Shown: positions 33,165 through 42,053, numbered from the stretch's first letter. The stretch: 42,392 nt of DNA from Flavobacterium tiangeerense (GCF_007830355.1 NZ_VLKO01000014.1:1-42392), one strand, 5' to 3'. Notes: generated by a model from the letters alone, not told the origin. Numbers and translations: made by a program.

Positions 33165-34209
33165 GGATAAAGTAATCATTATTGGTGCTGGTTTGTGTGG
33201 CTTGTATACTGCTTATTTACTACAGCAAAAAGGATTTGAGGTTTTAGTTTTGGAAGCGAATGATCGAATAGGGGGACGCATAAAAACCGTTACTGCCTCA
33301 ACTGGAGTTACTGTCGAAATGGGTGCGACTTGGTTTGGGAACCAACACCACAATCTCTTAACATTAGTTCACGAATTTAATATTCCCTATTTCAGACAGC
33401 ATACTCAAGGTATTTCCTTATTTGAAACGATGTCGTTTGTACCACCGCAAAAGTTCGAAATCTCAGAGGCTGAAGAGCCTTCGTTTCGAATAGAAGGTGG
33501 AACCAAGGTATTGATAGAGCAACTCATCAGTAAAGTTGGCATCGAGCATATAAAAACACAAACTAAAGTTACCTCTATCAAAGAGCAAGGCAATCAATTG
33601 GTTGTGACCGACACCAATGGGAACAGCTACTTTGCTGACAAAGTTATCAGTACCGTTCCTCCTAATTTGGGCATTAACACCATAACTTTTGAACCTAATT
33701 TACCCGATAATTTAGTTCAAGTAGCCCAGAAAACGCATACTTGGATGGGCGAAAGTATTAAATTTGCGGTAGCCTATACAACTCCTTTTTGGAGGGAGCA
33801 AAATTACTCAGGAACGCTATTCAGCCAAGCAAGTATTATTCAGGAAATGTATGACCACACTTCTTTTGATCATAACGGTTTTGCTTTAAAAGGCTTTTTA
33901 AATGCGGGAACGTCTGTACTTTCTAAAGAGGAGCGCCAACAAAAAGTAATCACTCAATTGACAACTTTTTTTGGTCCCGAAGCAGCTCATTATGTTTCCT
34001 ATAATGAAAAGGTATGGAGAGAAGAATCTCTAACATTTCATCCTTACGACCAACTTGTTTTAGCACATCAAAACAACGGCCACATGGTTTTTCAAAAACC
34101 ACTTTTGAACGGAAAACTGTATCTATCCGGTTCAGAAACCGCTTTGCAACATCCAGGTTATATGGATGGCGCGGTAGCTGCCGCAAAAACTATCTCATCT
34201 CAATTTTAA
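33157..34209 (+). CDS. FAD-dependent amine oxidase family protein
   Basis: This 350-residue flavoprotein starts MSKDKVIIIGAGLCG, with the FAD dinucleotide-binding GAGLCGLYTAYLLQQKGF, the GG motif (NDRIGGRIKT, about 37-46) and a C-terminal flavin site (YLSGSETALQHPGYMDGA). The build matches flavin monoamine oxidases and phytoene-desaturase-like enzymes; the amine oxidase reading is favoured by GGRIKT and the final GYMDGAV segment. The substrate is unknown. It overlaps rsmI by 8 bases (ATGAGTAA). The 33 residues upstream in frame overlap rsmI and are not needed. Confidence 0.87.
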   Translation: MSKDKVIIIGAGLCGLYTAYLLQQKGFEVLVLEANDRIGGRIKTVTASTGVTVEMGATWFGNQHHNLLTLVHEFNIPYFRQHTQGISLFETMSFVPPQKFEISEAEEPSFRIEGGTKVLIEQLISKVGIEHIKTQTKVTSIKEQGNQLVVTDTNGNSYFADKVISTVPPNLGINTITFEPNLPDNLVQVAQKTHTWMGESIKFAVAYTTPFWREQNYSGTLFSQASIIQEMYDHTSFDHNGFALKGFLNAGTSVLSKEERQQKVITQLTTFFGPEAAHYVSYNEKVWREESLTFHPYDQLVLAHQNNGHMVFQKPLLNGKLYLSGSETALQHPGYMDGAVAAAKTISSQF

Positions 34210-34220
34210 TATTTTTGATT

Positions 34221-34565
34221 ATGACAATCAACACTTTTTTAGAAAAATTAAATACAACGCCAGAATCTATCGCATTTGCAGATACCATTGCAATTATTGA
34301 GCAACATTATGATTTTGAACCCACTGCGTTTGAGAATGGTACTCAGCACAATGCTGCTGGTGAAAACTCAGGATCTTGTAAAATATTTGCTTTTGCAGAA
34401 ATGCAGGAACTAACACCTGAAGCAACTTTAGCTTGTTTTGGAGCATACTATTTTGAAGATGTTTTAGGAAATCCTGACGGGACTGATCATCAAAACATTC
34501 GCAATTTTATGAAAACGGGCTTGGACGGAATCGCTTTTTACGGCAGTGCTTTAACGTTGAAATAA
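34221..34565 (+). CDS. HopJ family protein
   Basis: This 114-residue protein begins MTINTFLEKLNTTPESIAF and contains FENGTQHNAAGENSGSCKIFA and TLACFGAYYFEDVLGNPDGTDHQNIRNFMKTG, the pattern of the HopJ type III effector family (Pfam; recalled). The name comes from a plant pathogen, but the family is widespread in bacteria without type III secretion, and nothing here suggests secretion. The function is unknown. It lies 11 bases after the amine oxidase and 66 bases before recJ. An in-frame ORF extending upstream overlaps the preceding gene and is spurious. Confidence 0.85.
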   Translation: MTINTFLEKLNTTPESIAFADTIAIIEQHYDFEPTAFENGTQHNAAGENSGSCKIFAFAEMQELTPEATLACFGAYYFEDVLGNPDGTDHQNIRNFMKTGLDGIAFYGSALTLK

Positions 34566-34631
34566 AACAGCTAAACTACCCTTTCGATACTACTTCATTT
34601 CGAAATTTCAAATTTATAATATAACATCAAT

Positions 34632-36338
34632 ATGCGTTGGACTCTTAAACCAAATCCACCTGAGGAGACTGTGAAACATTTGGCGAAAGCCTTAAATGTA
34701 GAAGACTTTGTGGCGACTTTATTAGTGCAACGTGGCATCACCACTTTTGAGGAAGCTAGAGCTTTTTTTCGTCCAAGTTTAGACAATTTACATGATCCAT
34801 TTTTGATGAAAGATATGGATAAAGCAGTGTCTCGTATTGAAACAGCGATAAAAAATGGTGAAAATATTCTAGTTTTTGGTGATTATGATGTAGATGGTAC
34901 TACTGCTGTTTCGCTAGTATCCTCATATTTAAAATCCTTTTATCCCAATGTGGCTACTTATATTCCTGATCGTTATGATGAGGGTTATGGGGTATCATTT
35001 AAAGGTATTGATTTTGCTGATGACAATGAATTTACCTTAATTATTGCATTAGATTGTGGTATTAAATCCATAGATCATGTCAACTATGCTAAGGCAAAAA
35101 ATATTGATTTTATCATTTGTGATCATCACAGACCAGGTGATTCTTTGCCTGATGCAGTTGCAATTTTGGATCCAAAACGTGACGATTGTACCTATCCCTA
35201 TGACGAGTTGTGTGGTTGCGGAATAGGTTTTAAGCTCATTCAAGCGTTAGGCAGTAACCGAGAGCAAAGTATTACTGATTTGATTCCGTACTTGGATCTA
35301 GTAGCAGCAGCTATTGCGGCCGATATTGTTCCTATGACTGGTGAAAATAGAGTCTTGGCACATTTTGGCTTACAGGTTATCAACAGTGATCCCAGACCAG
35401 GAATTAAAGCAATTATTCATCAAATAAAAAAACAAACATTGGACATTACCGATGTAGTTTTTATCATTGCACCTAGAATTAATGCCGCAGGTCGAATTAA
35501 ACATGGCAATCACGCTGTGGAATTGTTAACCGAATTTGATTTTGAACAAGCACAACAATTTGCCTCAGAAATCGAATCCTACAATGTGGAACGTAAAGAT
35601 TTAGACAAATTAATTACCAAAGAAGCGTTACAACAAATTGAGAATAAAGGGGAACAAGAACGCTTTACTTCGGTTGTTTTTCAAGAAGATTGGCACAAAG
35701 GTGTGATTGGAATCGTTGCTTCTCGATTGATAGAAACCTATTATCGTCCGACACTTGTTTTTACTAAAAGTGGTGATAAGTACGCTGCTTCGGCTCGGTC
35801 TGTAAAAGGATTTGATGTGTATAATGCACTTGAATCTTGTGCTGAACATTTGGAACAATTTGGAGGTCACATGTATGCAGCAGGCATGACATTACTTCCA
35901 GAAAAATATCAGGAATTTAAAGATGCTTTCGAAAAAGAAGTTAAAAATACGATTCATCCTGATTTGTTGATACCAGAAATTGCTGTTGATGCCGAAATTA
36001 ATTTTACGGATATTACGCCAAAACTTATTCGAATACTCAAACAATTTGAACCTTTTGGGCCACAAAATATGACTCCCATTTTTCTAACCGAAAACATTAA
36101 AGATACGGGCTATGGAAAAACAATGGGACAAGAAGACGATCATTTAAAACTTTTTGTAAAACAATCCCGAAGCCTCGGCACCGAAGGTTTGGCAGCTATT
36201 GGGTTTAATTTAGGAAACAAAATCGAATTAACTGCACATCAAAAACCTTTTCAAGCCGTTTATTGTATTGATGAAAATGAGTGGAACGGCAAAGTAAGTT
36301 TACAATTGCGTCTAAGAGACATTAAAGCACAAAATTAG
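34632..36338 (+). CDS. recJ: Single-stranded-DNA-specific exonuclease RecJ
   Basis: RecJ degrades 5' single-stranded DNA in recombination and mismatch repair. The product is 568 residues, typical length, with DHH motifs FGDYDVDGTTA (about 80-90), DCGIKS, CDHHRPGD (about 160-167), and the DHHA1 region PRINAAGRIKHG. An OB-fold part follows at the C-terminus. The ATG at 34632 gives the family's MRWTLKP-like start. It is followed by an MFS gene five bases later, so the two are probably cotranscribed. Confidence 0.96.
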   Translation: MRWTLKPNPPEETVKHLAKALNVEDFVATLLVQRGITTFEEARAFFRPSLDNLHDPFLMKDMDKAVSRIETAIKNGENILVFGDYDVDGTTAVSLVSSYLKSFYPNVATYIPDRYDEGYGVSFKGIDFADDNEFTLIIALDCGIKSIDHVNYAKAKNIDFIICDHHRPGDSLPDAVAILDPKRDDCTYPYDELCGCGIGFKLIQALGSNREQSITDLIPYLDLVAAAIAADIVPMTGENRVLAHFGLQVINSDPRPGIKAIIHQIKKQTLDITDVVFIIAPRINAAGRIKHGNHAVELLTEFDFEQAQQFASEIESYNVERKDLDKLITKEALQQIENKGEQERFTSVVFQEDWHKGVIGIVASRLIETYYRPTLVFTKSGDKYAASARSVKGFDVYNALESCAEHLEQFGGHMYAAGMTLLPEKYQEFKDAFEKEVKNTIHPDLLIPEIAVDAEINFTDITPKLIRILKQFEPFGPQNMTPIFLTENIKDTGYGKTMGQEDDHLKLFVKQSRSLGTEGLAAIGFNLGNKIELTAHQKPFQAVYCIDENEWNGKVSLQLRLRDIKAQN

Positions 36339-36343
36339 AATCG

Positions 36344-37615
36344 ATGAAACAAAATGATCCGTACTCCGCATTACGCTATAGAGAATTTAACATTTTTTTA
36401 GTACTCCGTTTTGCGATGGTTTTTGGCTGGTCTATGCAGTTTATCGTCATAGAATGGGAAGTTTATAGTTTGACTAAAAGTCCCTTATCATTAGGAATAA
36501 TAGGTTTGATGGAGGTTATTCCAGCAGTAGGAATGGCCTTATTTGCGGGTCATATTGTAGATCAAAAGGAGAAAAAAGGATTGCTGTTTAAATGTATATT
36601 GGGTTTTGCAATCATCAGTTTGGGTTTGTTTTTATTGACGTGGCCTCCTTTTATAAAAGATTTTGCAACCCAAACCATTCTATATTCTATCTACTTTTGT
36701 GTGTTCTTAGGTGGATTAGTTCGTGCTTTTCTGGGACCAACCATATTCTCTCTTTTGGCCTTGATTGTTCCTAAAAAAGTGTATCCAAATGCGGCTACAT
36801 GGAGCAGTTCCGTTTGGCAAATTAGTTCGGTTTTAGGGCCTGCAGTAGCGGGTTTCTCTATCAATTGGATTGGCGTTCATTGGTCTATGTGTATTGTTTT
36901 AGGCTGTTCGCTTTTTGCGTTACTGGCTTTGACTCAAATTGGAACCAAACCTATTTTGAACCCAAAAATTGGTGAGCCAATTATGGAAAGTCTCAAAGAA
37001 GGTGTAAAATTTGTGTTCAACAATAAGACCATTCTAGGTGCTTTGTCACTGGATATGATTGCAGTCCTCTTTGGTGGTGCTGTAGCTCTTTTACCAATTT
37101 TTGCGCAAGATATTTTAAAAGTAGGACCGCAGGGATTTGGTGTTTTGAGAGCTGCTCCCGCTGTTGGCGCTTTTTTAATGCTGATTATCTCAGCATACAT
37201 TCCTTTTACAAAAAATGCGGGAATGAAATTATTGGTAGCCATTTTTGCATTTGGAATTTGCATCATTGTTTTTGGGCTATCCTCTATTTTTTGGTTGTCC
37301 GTTGCCGCGTTATTTTTAAGTGGTGTTTTTGATGGATTTTCTGTGGTGATTCGTCAAACCATTCTACAACTGAAAACTCCTGATCACATGCGCGGTCGTG
37401 TAGCGGCTGTAAATTCAATTTTTGTAGGTTCATCAAACGAATTAGGGGCTTTTGAAAGTGGCTTAACGGCTAAACTGATGGGCACTGTGAGTGCAGTGGT
37501 CTTTGGCGGAAGCATGACTTTAATTACTGTTCTTTTTACAGGTATCGTATCTCCAACTTTTAGAAAATTAGACCTGCAACAAGATGTTGAAGATCATGAA
37601 AAAAGCGAAGAATAA
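36344..37615 (+). CDS. MFS transporter
   Basis: A 423-residue, 12-helix major facilitator. The loop after helix 2 (GHIVDQKEKKG) is the family signature, and DHMRGRVAAVNSIFVGSSNELGAFESG near helix 10-11 is found in the group related to enterobactin exporters (EntS-like). The substrate is not known. It begins five bases after the recJ stop and has no recognised partner genes. Confidence 0.9.
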   Translation: MKQNDPYSALRYREFNIFLVLRFAMVFGWSMQFIVIEWEVYSLTKSPLSLGIIGLMEVIPAVGMALFAGHIVDQKEKKGLLFKCILGFAIISLGLFLLTWPPFIKDFATQTILYSIYFCVFLGGLVRAFLGPTIFSLLALIVPKKVYPNAATWSSSVWQISSVLGPAVAGFSINWIGVHWSMCIVLGCSLFALLALTQIGTKPILNPKIGEPIMESLKEGVKFVFNNKTILGALSLDMIAVLFGGAVALLPIFAQDILKVGPQGFGVLRAAPAVGAFLMLIISAYIPFTKNAGMKLLVAIFAFGICIIVFGLSSIFWLSVAALFLSGVFDGFSVVIRQTILQLKTPDHMRGRVAAVNSIFVGSSNELGAFESGLTAKLMGTVSAVVFGGSMTLITVLFTGIVSPTFRKLDLQQDVEDHEKSEE

Positions 37616-37732
37616 TTTTTTTTGAAATGAGTACCTCATAGTCATTACTTAAAAGACGATTCCCATTATCATTCTCAAACTATTTTATGTCTTTTTTAGC
37701 TTTTATTATTTAGAATAAATATAAATAATACG

Positions 37733-37740
37733 TATTTTTG
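37733..37740 (+). promoter_or_regulatory. Candidate -7 box (TATTTTTG) of the Cys-rich protein gene
   Basis: An exact TAnnTTTG match whose last base is the G of a GTG codon at 37740. This argues that translation starts at the downstream ATG (37758). Confidence 0.5.
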
Positions 37741-37757
37741 TGTCAAACGGAATACAG

Positions 37758-38114
37758 ATGCAAGAAATAAAACAGATATATCGAAATAATTTAGGCAGCG
37801 CTTTTTACTGGAAAAAAGACAATGCAGTTCTATGGGACAAAGTCCAACTGATTTTTAGAGAAACGGGATTTTATTTTACCCCACAAGAATTGCAGCTATT
37901 TAAGTGCTGTATTGACGAGAGTTACATCCAAAATAACTGTTGCGCCTCTTGCGAACTAAAAAACAAATGCCATAAGTTTTTGTTGAAAACACCTTGTTCT
38001 CAAATTGATTTGGCCGTTTCTATGGAGGAATTAAATGCTGTTAAAGATTTAGTAGAAGGAACTTTGTTTAAAATAAAGTTAGAATATTATCTTTTTGGAG
38101 AGGGAATGAATTGA
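37758..38114 (+). CDS. Small Cys-rich protein of unknown function
   Basis: From the ATG at 37758 this is a 118-residue protein with no signal peptide. It has eight cysteines: two in KCCIDE, four clustered in NNCCASCELKNKC and one each later and after (TPCSQ). The spacing CC-x2-C-x5-C suggests a metal site or redox cluster, but no named family is recognised. A GTG six codons earlier lies on the promoter box and is rejected as start. A short hairpin AAAACT/AGTTTT lies at 38150-38166 downstream. Confidence 0.7.
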   Translation: MQEIKQIYRNNLGSAFYWKKDNAVLWDKVQLIFRETGFYFTPQELQLFKCCIDESYIQNNCCASCELKNKCHKFLLKTPCSQIDLAVSMEELNAVKDLVEGTLFKIKLEYYLFGEGMN

Positions 38115-38328
38115 AGTTTGTTAATTAATTTCAATACTACTTTTAGACACAAAACTGAAGTAGTTTTATTGCAATGAAGCACTCCTTTTACAATTGTAAC
38201 GTCATAAAATCTAAGTCAACTGTGGTATTATAGTTTTCCATTATAAATTAGAGCTTTATCAGATGGTATTGCGTAACAGGAGTATGAAATTGTAGTCTAA
38301 TAAAGAAACTAACTTAAACCTTATAATT

Positions 38329-38634
38329 ATGATTTTAACGACAACTAATTCTATTGAAGATTACAAAATATTAGAGTATAACGGCATAGTGTCTGGAAGC
38401 GCTGTCAACATGCAAAAGATGGCGATGACTTTCAACATGCAAAAATACTACGACGGAATAAGTGACAGCATCTTAGAGGTTAAAGAACATGCATTTACCA
38501 AATTAAGAGAAAATGCCGAGAAATTGAACGCTAATGCAGTAGTAGGCATTCAAGTAGATGTAGAATTAAAAAGCAGCGAAAATTTAATTGCCGTAATCAT
38601 TACAGGAACGGCAGTAAGTGTTGTGAAACGCTAG
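38329..38634 (+). CDS. YbjQ family (DUF74) protein
   Basis: This 101-residue protein has the family pattern: an N-terminal strand with TTTNSIEDYKILEYNGIVSGSAV, the helix with LRENAEKLNANAVVGIQVDVEL, and a final strand with VIITGTAVSVV. Known structures of the family are small oligomeric beta-rich rings sometimes called heavy-metal binding, but no function is proven. Single-gene unit; a perfect inverted repeat follows. Confidence 0.88.
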   Translation: MILTTTNSIEDYKILEYNGIVSGSAVNMQKMAMTFNMQKYYDGISDSILEVKEHAFTKLRENAEKLNANAVVGIQVDVELKSSENLIAVIITGTAVSVVKR

Positions 38635-38693
38635 GTTATTGCTTTTTTTCTAAACTAGTTTAGCATTAAATATATCGAATGATTGGTTAGTAT

Positions 38694-38743
38694 AAACATA
38701 TTAAAACCGACTTGTTGAAAAACAAGTCGGTTTTAATATGTTT
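38694..38743. terminator. Perfect 23-bp inverted repeat between ybjQ and frr
   Basis: The arms at 38694-38716 and 38721-38743 are perfectly complementary around a four-base GAAA loop. It lies between two convergent genes (ends at 38634 and 38755). The central GC-rich part ACCGACTTGTT and the A/T-rich outer pairs make a strong bidirectional terminator, unusually long and perfect. Confidence 0.8.
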
Positions 38744-38754
38744 GTAACGAAGGT

Positions 38755-39318
38755 TTACACCTTCATGATTTCGGCTTCTTTAACCACTAAAAGTTCATCT
38801 ATTTTCTTGATATACGTATTAGTTAAGTTTTGTACTTCTTCTTCGGCACTTTTGCAAATGTCTTCTGAGGTACCGTCTTTTTCTAGTTTTTTGATGTCGG
38901 TATTGGCATCTTTACGCGCATTACGAATCCCTATTTTTGCATCCTCGGCCTCTGACTTTGCTTGTTTGGCTAAATCTCTACGACGATCTTCTGTCAAGGG
39001 AGGAACACTTATAATGATGACATCCCCATTGTTCATTGGGTTAAACCCAAGATTAGCAATCATAATTGCTTTTTCAATAGGGTGTAACATGTTTTTTTCA
39101 AAGGGTTGTAATGTAATAGTTCTAGCATCAGGAACACTGATTTTTGATACTTGAGATAATGGTGTTGCTGATCCGTAATAATCCACAAAAACACTTCCTA
39201 ACATAGCAGGTGATGCTTTTCCGGCACGAATGTTTAAGAATTCTTTTTCTAAATGAGCAATAGATCCTATCATGGATTCTTGTGTACTATCTAATATAAA
39301 ATCAATTTCTTCAGTCAT
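38755..39318 (-). CDS. frr: Ribosome recycling factor
   Basis: RRF splits post-termination ribosomes together with EF-G. The product is 187 residues, a typical length, with IRAGKASPAML, the family's PLSQVSKISVPDARTI and NNGDVIIISVPPLTEDRRRDLAK segments. It follows pyrH after 72 bases on the same strand, as in many bacteria. The spacer has three tandem AGTTTTC-like repeats (near 39323-39345). Confidence 0.97.
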   Translation of the reverse strand: MTEEIDFILDSTQESMIGSIAHLEKEFLNIRAGKASPAMLGSVFVDYYGSATPLSQVSKISVPDARTITLQPFEKNMLHPIEKAIMIANLGFNPMNNGDVIIISVPPLTEDRRRDLAKQAKSEAEDAKIGIRNARKDANTDIKKLEKDGTSEDICKSAEEEVQNLTNTYIKKIDELLVVKEAEIMKV

Positions 39319-39390
39319 AATTTTAGTTTTCAGTTTTCAGTCTCAGTGTACGGTTTTGCCATTGCAGCAGTTGTTCCTTGTGACTGTCTA

Positions 39391-40098
39391 TTATATATTA
39401 ACTACGGTTCCTATATTGTCTCCTTCGCAAATTTTGAGCAAGTTTCCTACTTTGTTCATGTCAAAAACTACAATAGGCAATTTATTTTCTTGACTTAGTG
39501 TAAAAGCCGTTGTGTCCATTACATTCAATCCTTTTTTCAATACATCTTCAAAAGAAATAAAATCAAATTTTATTGCCGAAGCATTTTTTTCTGGATCACA
39601 ATCATAAACACCATCAACACGAGTTCCTTTTAGGATGACATCAGCGTTGATTTCAATTCCTCTTAAAACAGCAGCAGTATCTGTTGTGAAATACGGGTTT
39701 CCTGTTCCAGCTCCAAAAATTACAATTCTACCTTTTTCAAGGTGTCTGTCGGCTCTTCTCTTAATATAAGGCTCTGCAATGGATTCCATTTTTAAGGCCG
39801 TTTGCAAACGGGTTTTCATTCCTTTTTCTTCAAGAGCGCCTTGTAAGGCCATTCCGTTTATTACCGTTGCTAGCATTCCCATGTAGTCTCCTTGCACTCT
39901 GTCCATTCCTGCACTAGCACCAGCTACTCCTCTAAAAATGTTTCCACCACCTATTACAATGGCAATTTCTACTCCTTTGTTATGAATTTGCTTGATTTCA
40001 TCAGCATATTCAGCGAGTCTTTTTGGGTCAATTCCGTATTGTAAGTCGCCCATTAAAGCTTCCCCACTTAATTTCAGTAGAATTCTTTTGTATTTCAT
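39391..40098 (-). CDS. pyrH: UMP kinase
   Basis: PyrH phosphorylates UMP to UDP and is a hexameric allosteric enzyme of the amino acid kinase fold. The product is 235 residues with [33 protein letters not shown], and [19 protein letters not shown]. It starts the pyrH-frr operon; a -7 box match is on the minus strand upstream (40121-40128). Confidence 0.97.
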   Translation of the reverse strand: MKYKRILLKLSGEALMGDLQYGIDPKRLAEYADEIKQIHNKGVEIAIVIGGGNIFRGVAGASAGMDRVQGDYMGMLATVINGMALQGALEEKGMKTRLQTALKMESIAEPYIKRRADRHLEKGRIVIFGAGTGNPYFTTDTAAVLRGIEINADVILKGTRVDGVYDCDPEKNASAIKFDFISFEDVLKKGLNVMDTTAFTLSQENKLPIVVFDMNKVGNLLKICEGDNIGTVVNI

Positions 40099-40120
40099 GT
40101 GTGTGTTGCGTTGATTGGTG

Positions 40121-40128
40121 CAAATATA
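40121..40128 (-). promoter_or_regulatory. Candidate -7 box (TATATTTG) of pyrH-frr
   Basis: An exact TAnnTTTG match on the minus strand, 22 bases before the pyrH ATG. Confidence 0.5.
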
Positions 40129-40165
40129 GAATTTTCTTTTTTTTTAATATAATCTTGATTGTAAT

Positions 40166-40945
40166 TTATAAACTAAGTTTTTCAAAGGATTTTTTGGCAG
40201 CTTGGTAGCCAATATTAAATACTTGGTCCATCTTTATTTTACTGGTTTCAAAGGTGCTGTAAAGACATAAATCCTTAGGTTCAATTACCCAATCGCACAT
40301 ATTAAATTTATGAATGTTCGAGTTGGCCGAAAGGATGTCAAAGGCGCGTGTAGTTACTGCTTTAATAGAGCGTAAATCTTTAGCTTCAATTTTTTGAATG
40401 GGACTCACATAAATACCAATAATAGTTTCACATTGTCCTTGTAAAACATCTGTGGGGAAATGGTTGAGTATGCCACCATCACTATAAATATTACCATCAA
40501 TTTCATATGGGGATAGAATACCTGGAAATGCTGATGAGGCTAATATGGCATCAACTATTTTTGTTTTTGGCCCAAAAATTTTAAGCTTTCCTCGCACCAT
40601 ATCTGTGGCTGTAATTTGTACTGGAATTTTCAGGTCTCCTATTGTGGCATCTTTAAAAATAGATTCAAAATAGATTCTAAAAGACTCTGAGTCTATCAAT
40701 CCCGCTTTTTTAAAAGTTAAGTGTTTCCAATGAAAAAGATAAATAGATTTAAAAAATTCTAAAATTTCTTCGGGTGTTTTGCCCCAGGCATATAGTGCTC
40801 CCACAATAGAGCCTGCACTTGTTCCAGCTACTTGGCTGGGTTTTATTTTTTGCTCTTCCAGAAATTTTATTACACCTGCATGTGCTAAACCTTTTGAACC
40901 TCCTCCAGAAAGAACAAGTCCTATTGATTTTGTTTTAAGATCCAT
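40166..40945 (-). CDS. Patatin-like phospholipase
   Basis: This 259-residue protein of the patatin fold has the oxyanion glycine run LSGGGSKG (12-19), the nucleophile Ser43 in GTSAG and the second dyad residue Asp156 in YSDGGIL. It is expected to hydrolyse phospholipid acyl esters or related lipids. No signal peptide is seen, so it is probably cytoplasmic, like the RssA group. It is upstream of pyrH on the same strand but the 67-base spacer contains the pyrH promoter box, so the two may be separate. It diverges from the thioredoxin-like gene. Confidence 0.9.
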   Translation of the reverse strand: MDLKTKSIGLVLSGGGSKGLAHAGVIKFLEEQKIKPSQVAGTSAGSIVGALYAWGKTPEEILEFFKSIYLFHWKHLTFKKAGLIDSESFRIYFESIFKDATIGDLKIPVQITATDMVRGKLKIFGPKTKIVDAILASSAFPGILSPYEIDGNIYSDGGILNHFPTDVLQGQCETIIGIYVSPIQKIEAKDLRSIKAVTTRAFDILSANSNIHKFNMCDWVIEPKDLCLYSTFETSKIKMDQVFNIGYQAAKKSFEKLSL

Positions 40946-41025
40946 ATTCGCTATTTGTGCTAAAATTACTCTTTTTTATAGAATGGAGAATGATATATAT
41001 CAACTTTAAAAATCAATTTTTGTAG

Positions 41026-41033
41026 TAGCTTTG
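41026..41033 (+). promoter_or_regulatory. Candidate -7 box (TAGCTTTG) of the thioredoxin-like gene
   Basis: An exact TAnnTTTG match 19 bases before the ATG at 41053. Confidence 0.5.
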
Positions 41034-41052
41034 TAAAAACAAATCAAATATC

Positions 41053-41667
41053 ATGAAAATTACTGTAGCTAAAGCCTTGTTTAACAGTCTTTCTTACGCT
41101 GAATATAGAAAAAAAATCATCGATTTATTGCATGAAAAAAAATCTACTGGACCCGTACAGTCTATAGATTTAACGCATTACAGTGAACTCAATGAAACCC
41201 GTATGAAGCGCCTTGATAAAACCATTGTGCTTACCGAAACTACAATTCAAGAGTTACAAGCGTTACAAGAAGAGTATATCTGGTTGGTTATTTCAGAGGG
41301 TTGGTGTGGCGATGCTGCTCAACTTTTACCCGTATATCATAAAATGGCCGAAGCAACGGACAAAATTGATTTAAAAATTGTACTTAGAGATGAAAACCTA
41401 GAGTTTATGGATTCTTTCTTAACAAATAAAGCACGTTCCATACCAATTCTAGTAATTATCAAAAAAGAAACAGGTGGTGTATTAGGGCATTGGGGGCCAA
41501 GACCACAAGCGGCAAAAGATCTAGTTTTGAATTATAAAAAAGAGTTTGGTGTTATTGACGAAAACTTAAAAACAAATTTACAACTCTGGTACCACCACGA
41601 TAAGGGACTATCTACTCAAAACGAATTGATAAATTTAATGCGTGAACTTGATAAAAGTACCCTCTAG
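41053..41667 (+). CDS. Thioredoxin family protein with a single active-site Cys
   Basis: This 204-residue protein has a helical N-terminal segment (about 1-55) and a thioredoxin fold with EGWCGDAAQ (Cys85). The usual CxxC is replaced by Cys-Gly-Asp-Ala, so it cannot make an internal disulphide there. The cis-proline loop RSIPILVII and GHWGPRPQAAKDLV follow. No signal peptide, so it is cytoplasmic. The group (Thioredoxin_9-like, recalled) is widespread in Bacteroidota; its substrate is unknown. Confidence 0.85.
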   Translation: MKITVAKALFNSLSYAEYRKKIIDLLHEKKSTGPVQSIDLTHYSELNETRMKRLDKTIVLTETTIQELQALQEEYIWLVISEGWCGDAAQLLPVYHKMAEATDKIDLKIVLRDENLEFMDSFLTNKARSIPILVIIKKETGGVLGHWGPRPQAAKDLVLNYKKEFGVIDENLKTNLQLWYHHDKGLSTQNELINLMRELDKSTL

Positions 41668-41841
41668 TTTAATGAAATCAACGTCTAGCGGGATACATTA
41701 AACGGATTTAAAAATTTTTTAATTTTTTTTAGTTTTAAATCAAAAAATAATCGTAACTTGCTCATTGCTAACCAAGTCTACTTTTTAGTTTGCTTTTTTT
41801 ATAGGTGTTTGTCTGTTGTTTAACAATAAAAAAACATTATT

Positions 41842-41919
41842 ATGAAAAAATTATTAGAAAGGGTTTATGATTACTTATCTTTTGCACTTTTTGGTGGAAA
41901 ACATTTGCCTAATTATTAA
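41842..41919 (+). CDS. Candidate microprotein (25 residues)
   Basis: An ORF of 25 codons plus TAA encodes MKKLLERVYDYLSF followed by ALFGGKHLPNY. It lies in a spacer that otherwise has no gene, begins with a basic amphipathic helix pattern and has an AT-rich leader rich in A before the ATG. A very strong terminator stands 56 bases after the stop (41975-42020), which suggests a dedicated transcript. Whether it is translated or a small RNA with a chance ORF is open. I do not recognise a family. Confidence 0.5.
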   Translation: MKKLLERVYDYLSFALFGGKHLPNY

Positions 41920-41974
41920 CTAATGACTGTGACCTTTAGTATAAGTTAGTTTAAAACTATAGGTCTTGAAAATG

Positions 41975-42020
41975 AAAACACATGATAAAACATAAAATGT
42001 ATTTATCATGTGTTTTTTTT
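41975..42020 (+). terminator. Strong terminator before the right IS
   Basis: Perfect 15-bp arms (41975-41989 and 42002-42016) around a 12-base loop, followed by T to 42020. No recognised long gene ends nearby (41667 is over 300 bases upstream), so it likely ends the microgene transcript. Confidence 0.88.
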
Positions 42021-42053
42021 ATTGTAAATAGTATTGTTTTCTAGAAAGTTTTC

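Noticed and set aside
34014..34220. N-terminal extension of the HopJ family ORF
   Set aside because: It overlaps the amine oxidase in another frame; the family N-terminus fits the ATG at 34221.
37740..37757. GTG start for the Cys-rich protein
   Set aside because: The GTG coincides with the last base of an exact -7 box, so it would lie upstream of the transcript start.
39320..39345. Tandem AGTTTTC-like repeats between pyrH and frr
   Set aside because: Simple low-complexity repeats of this kind are frequent in flavobacterial spacers and carry no clear signal.
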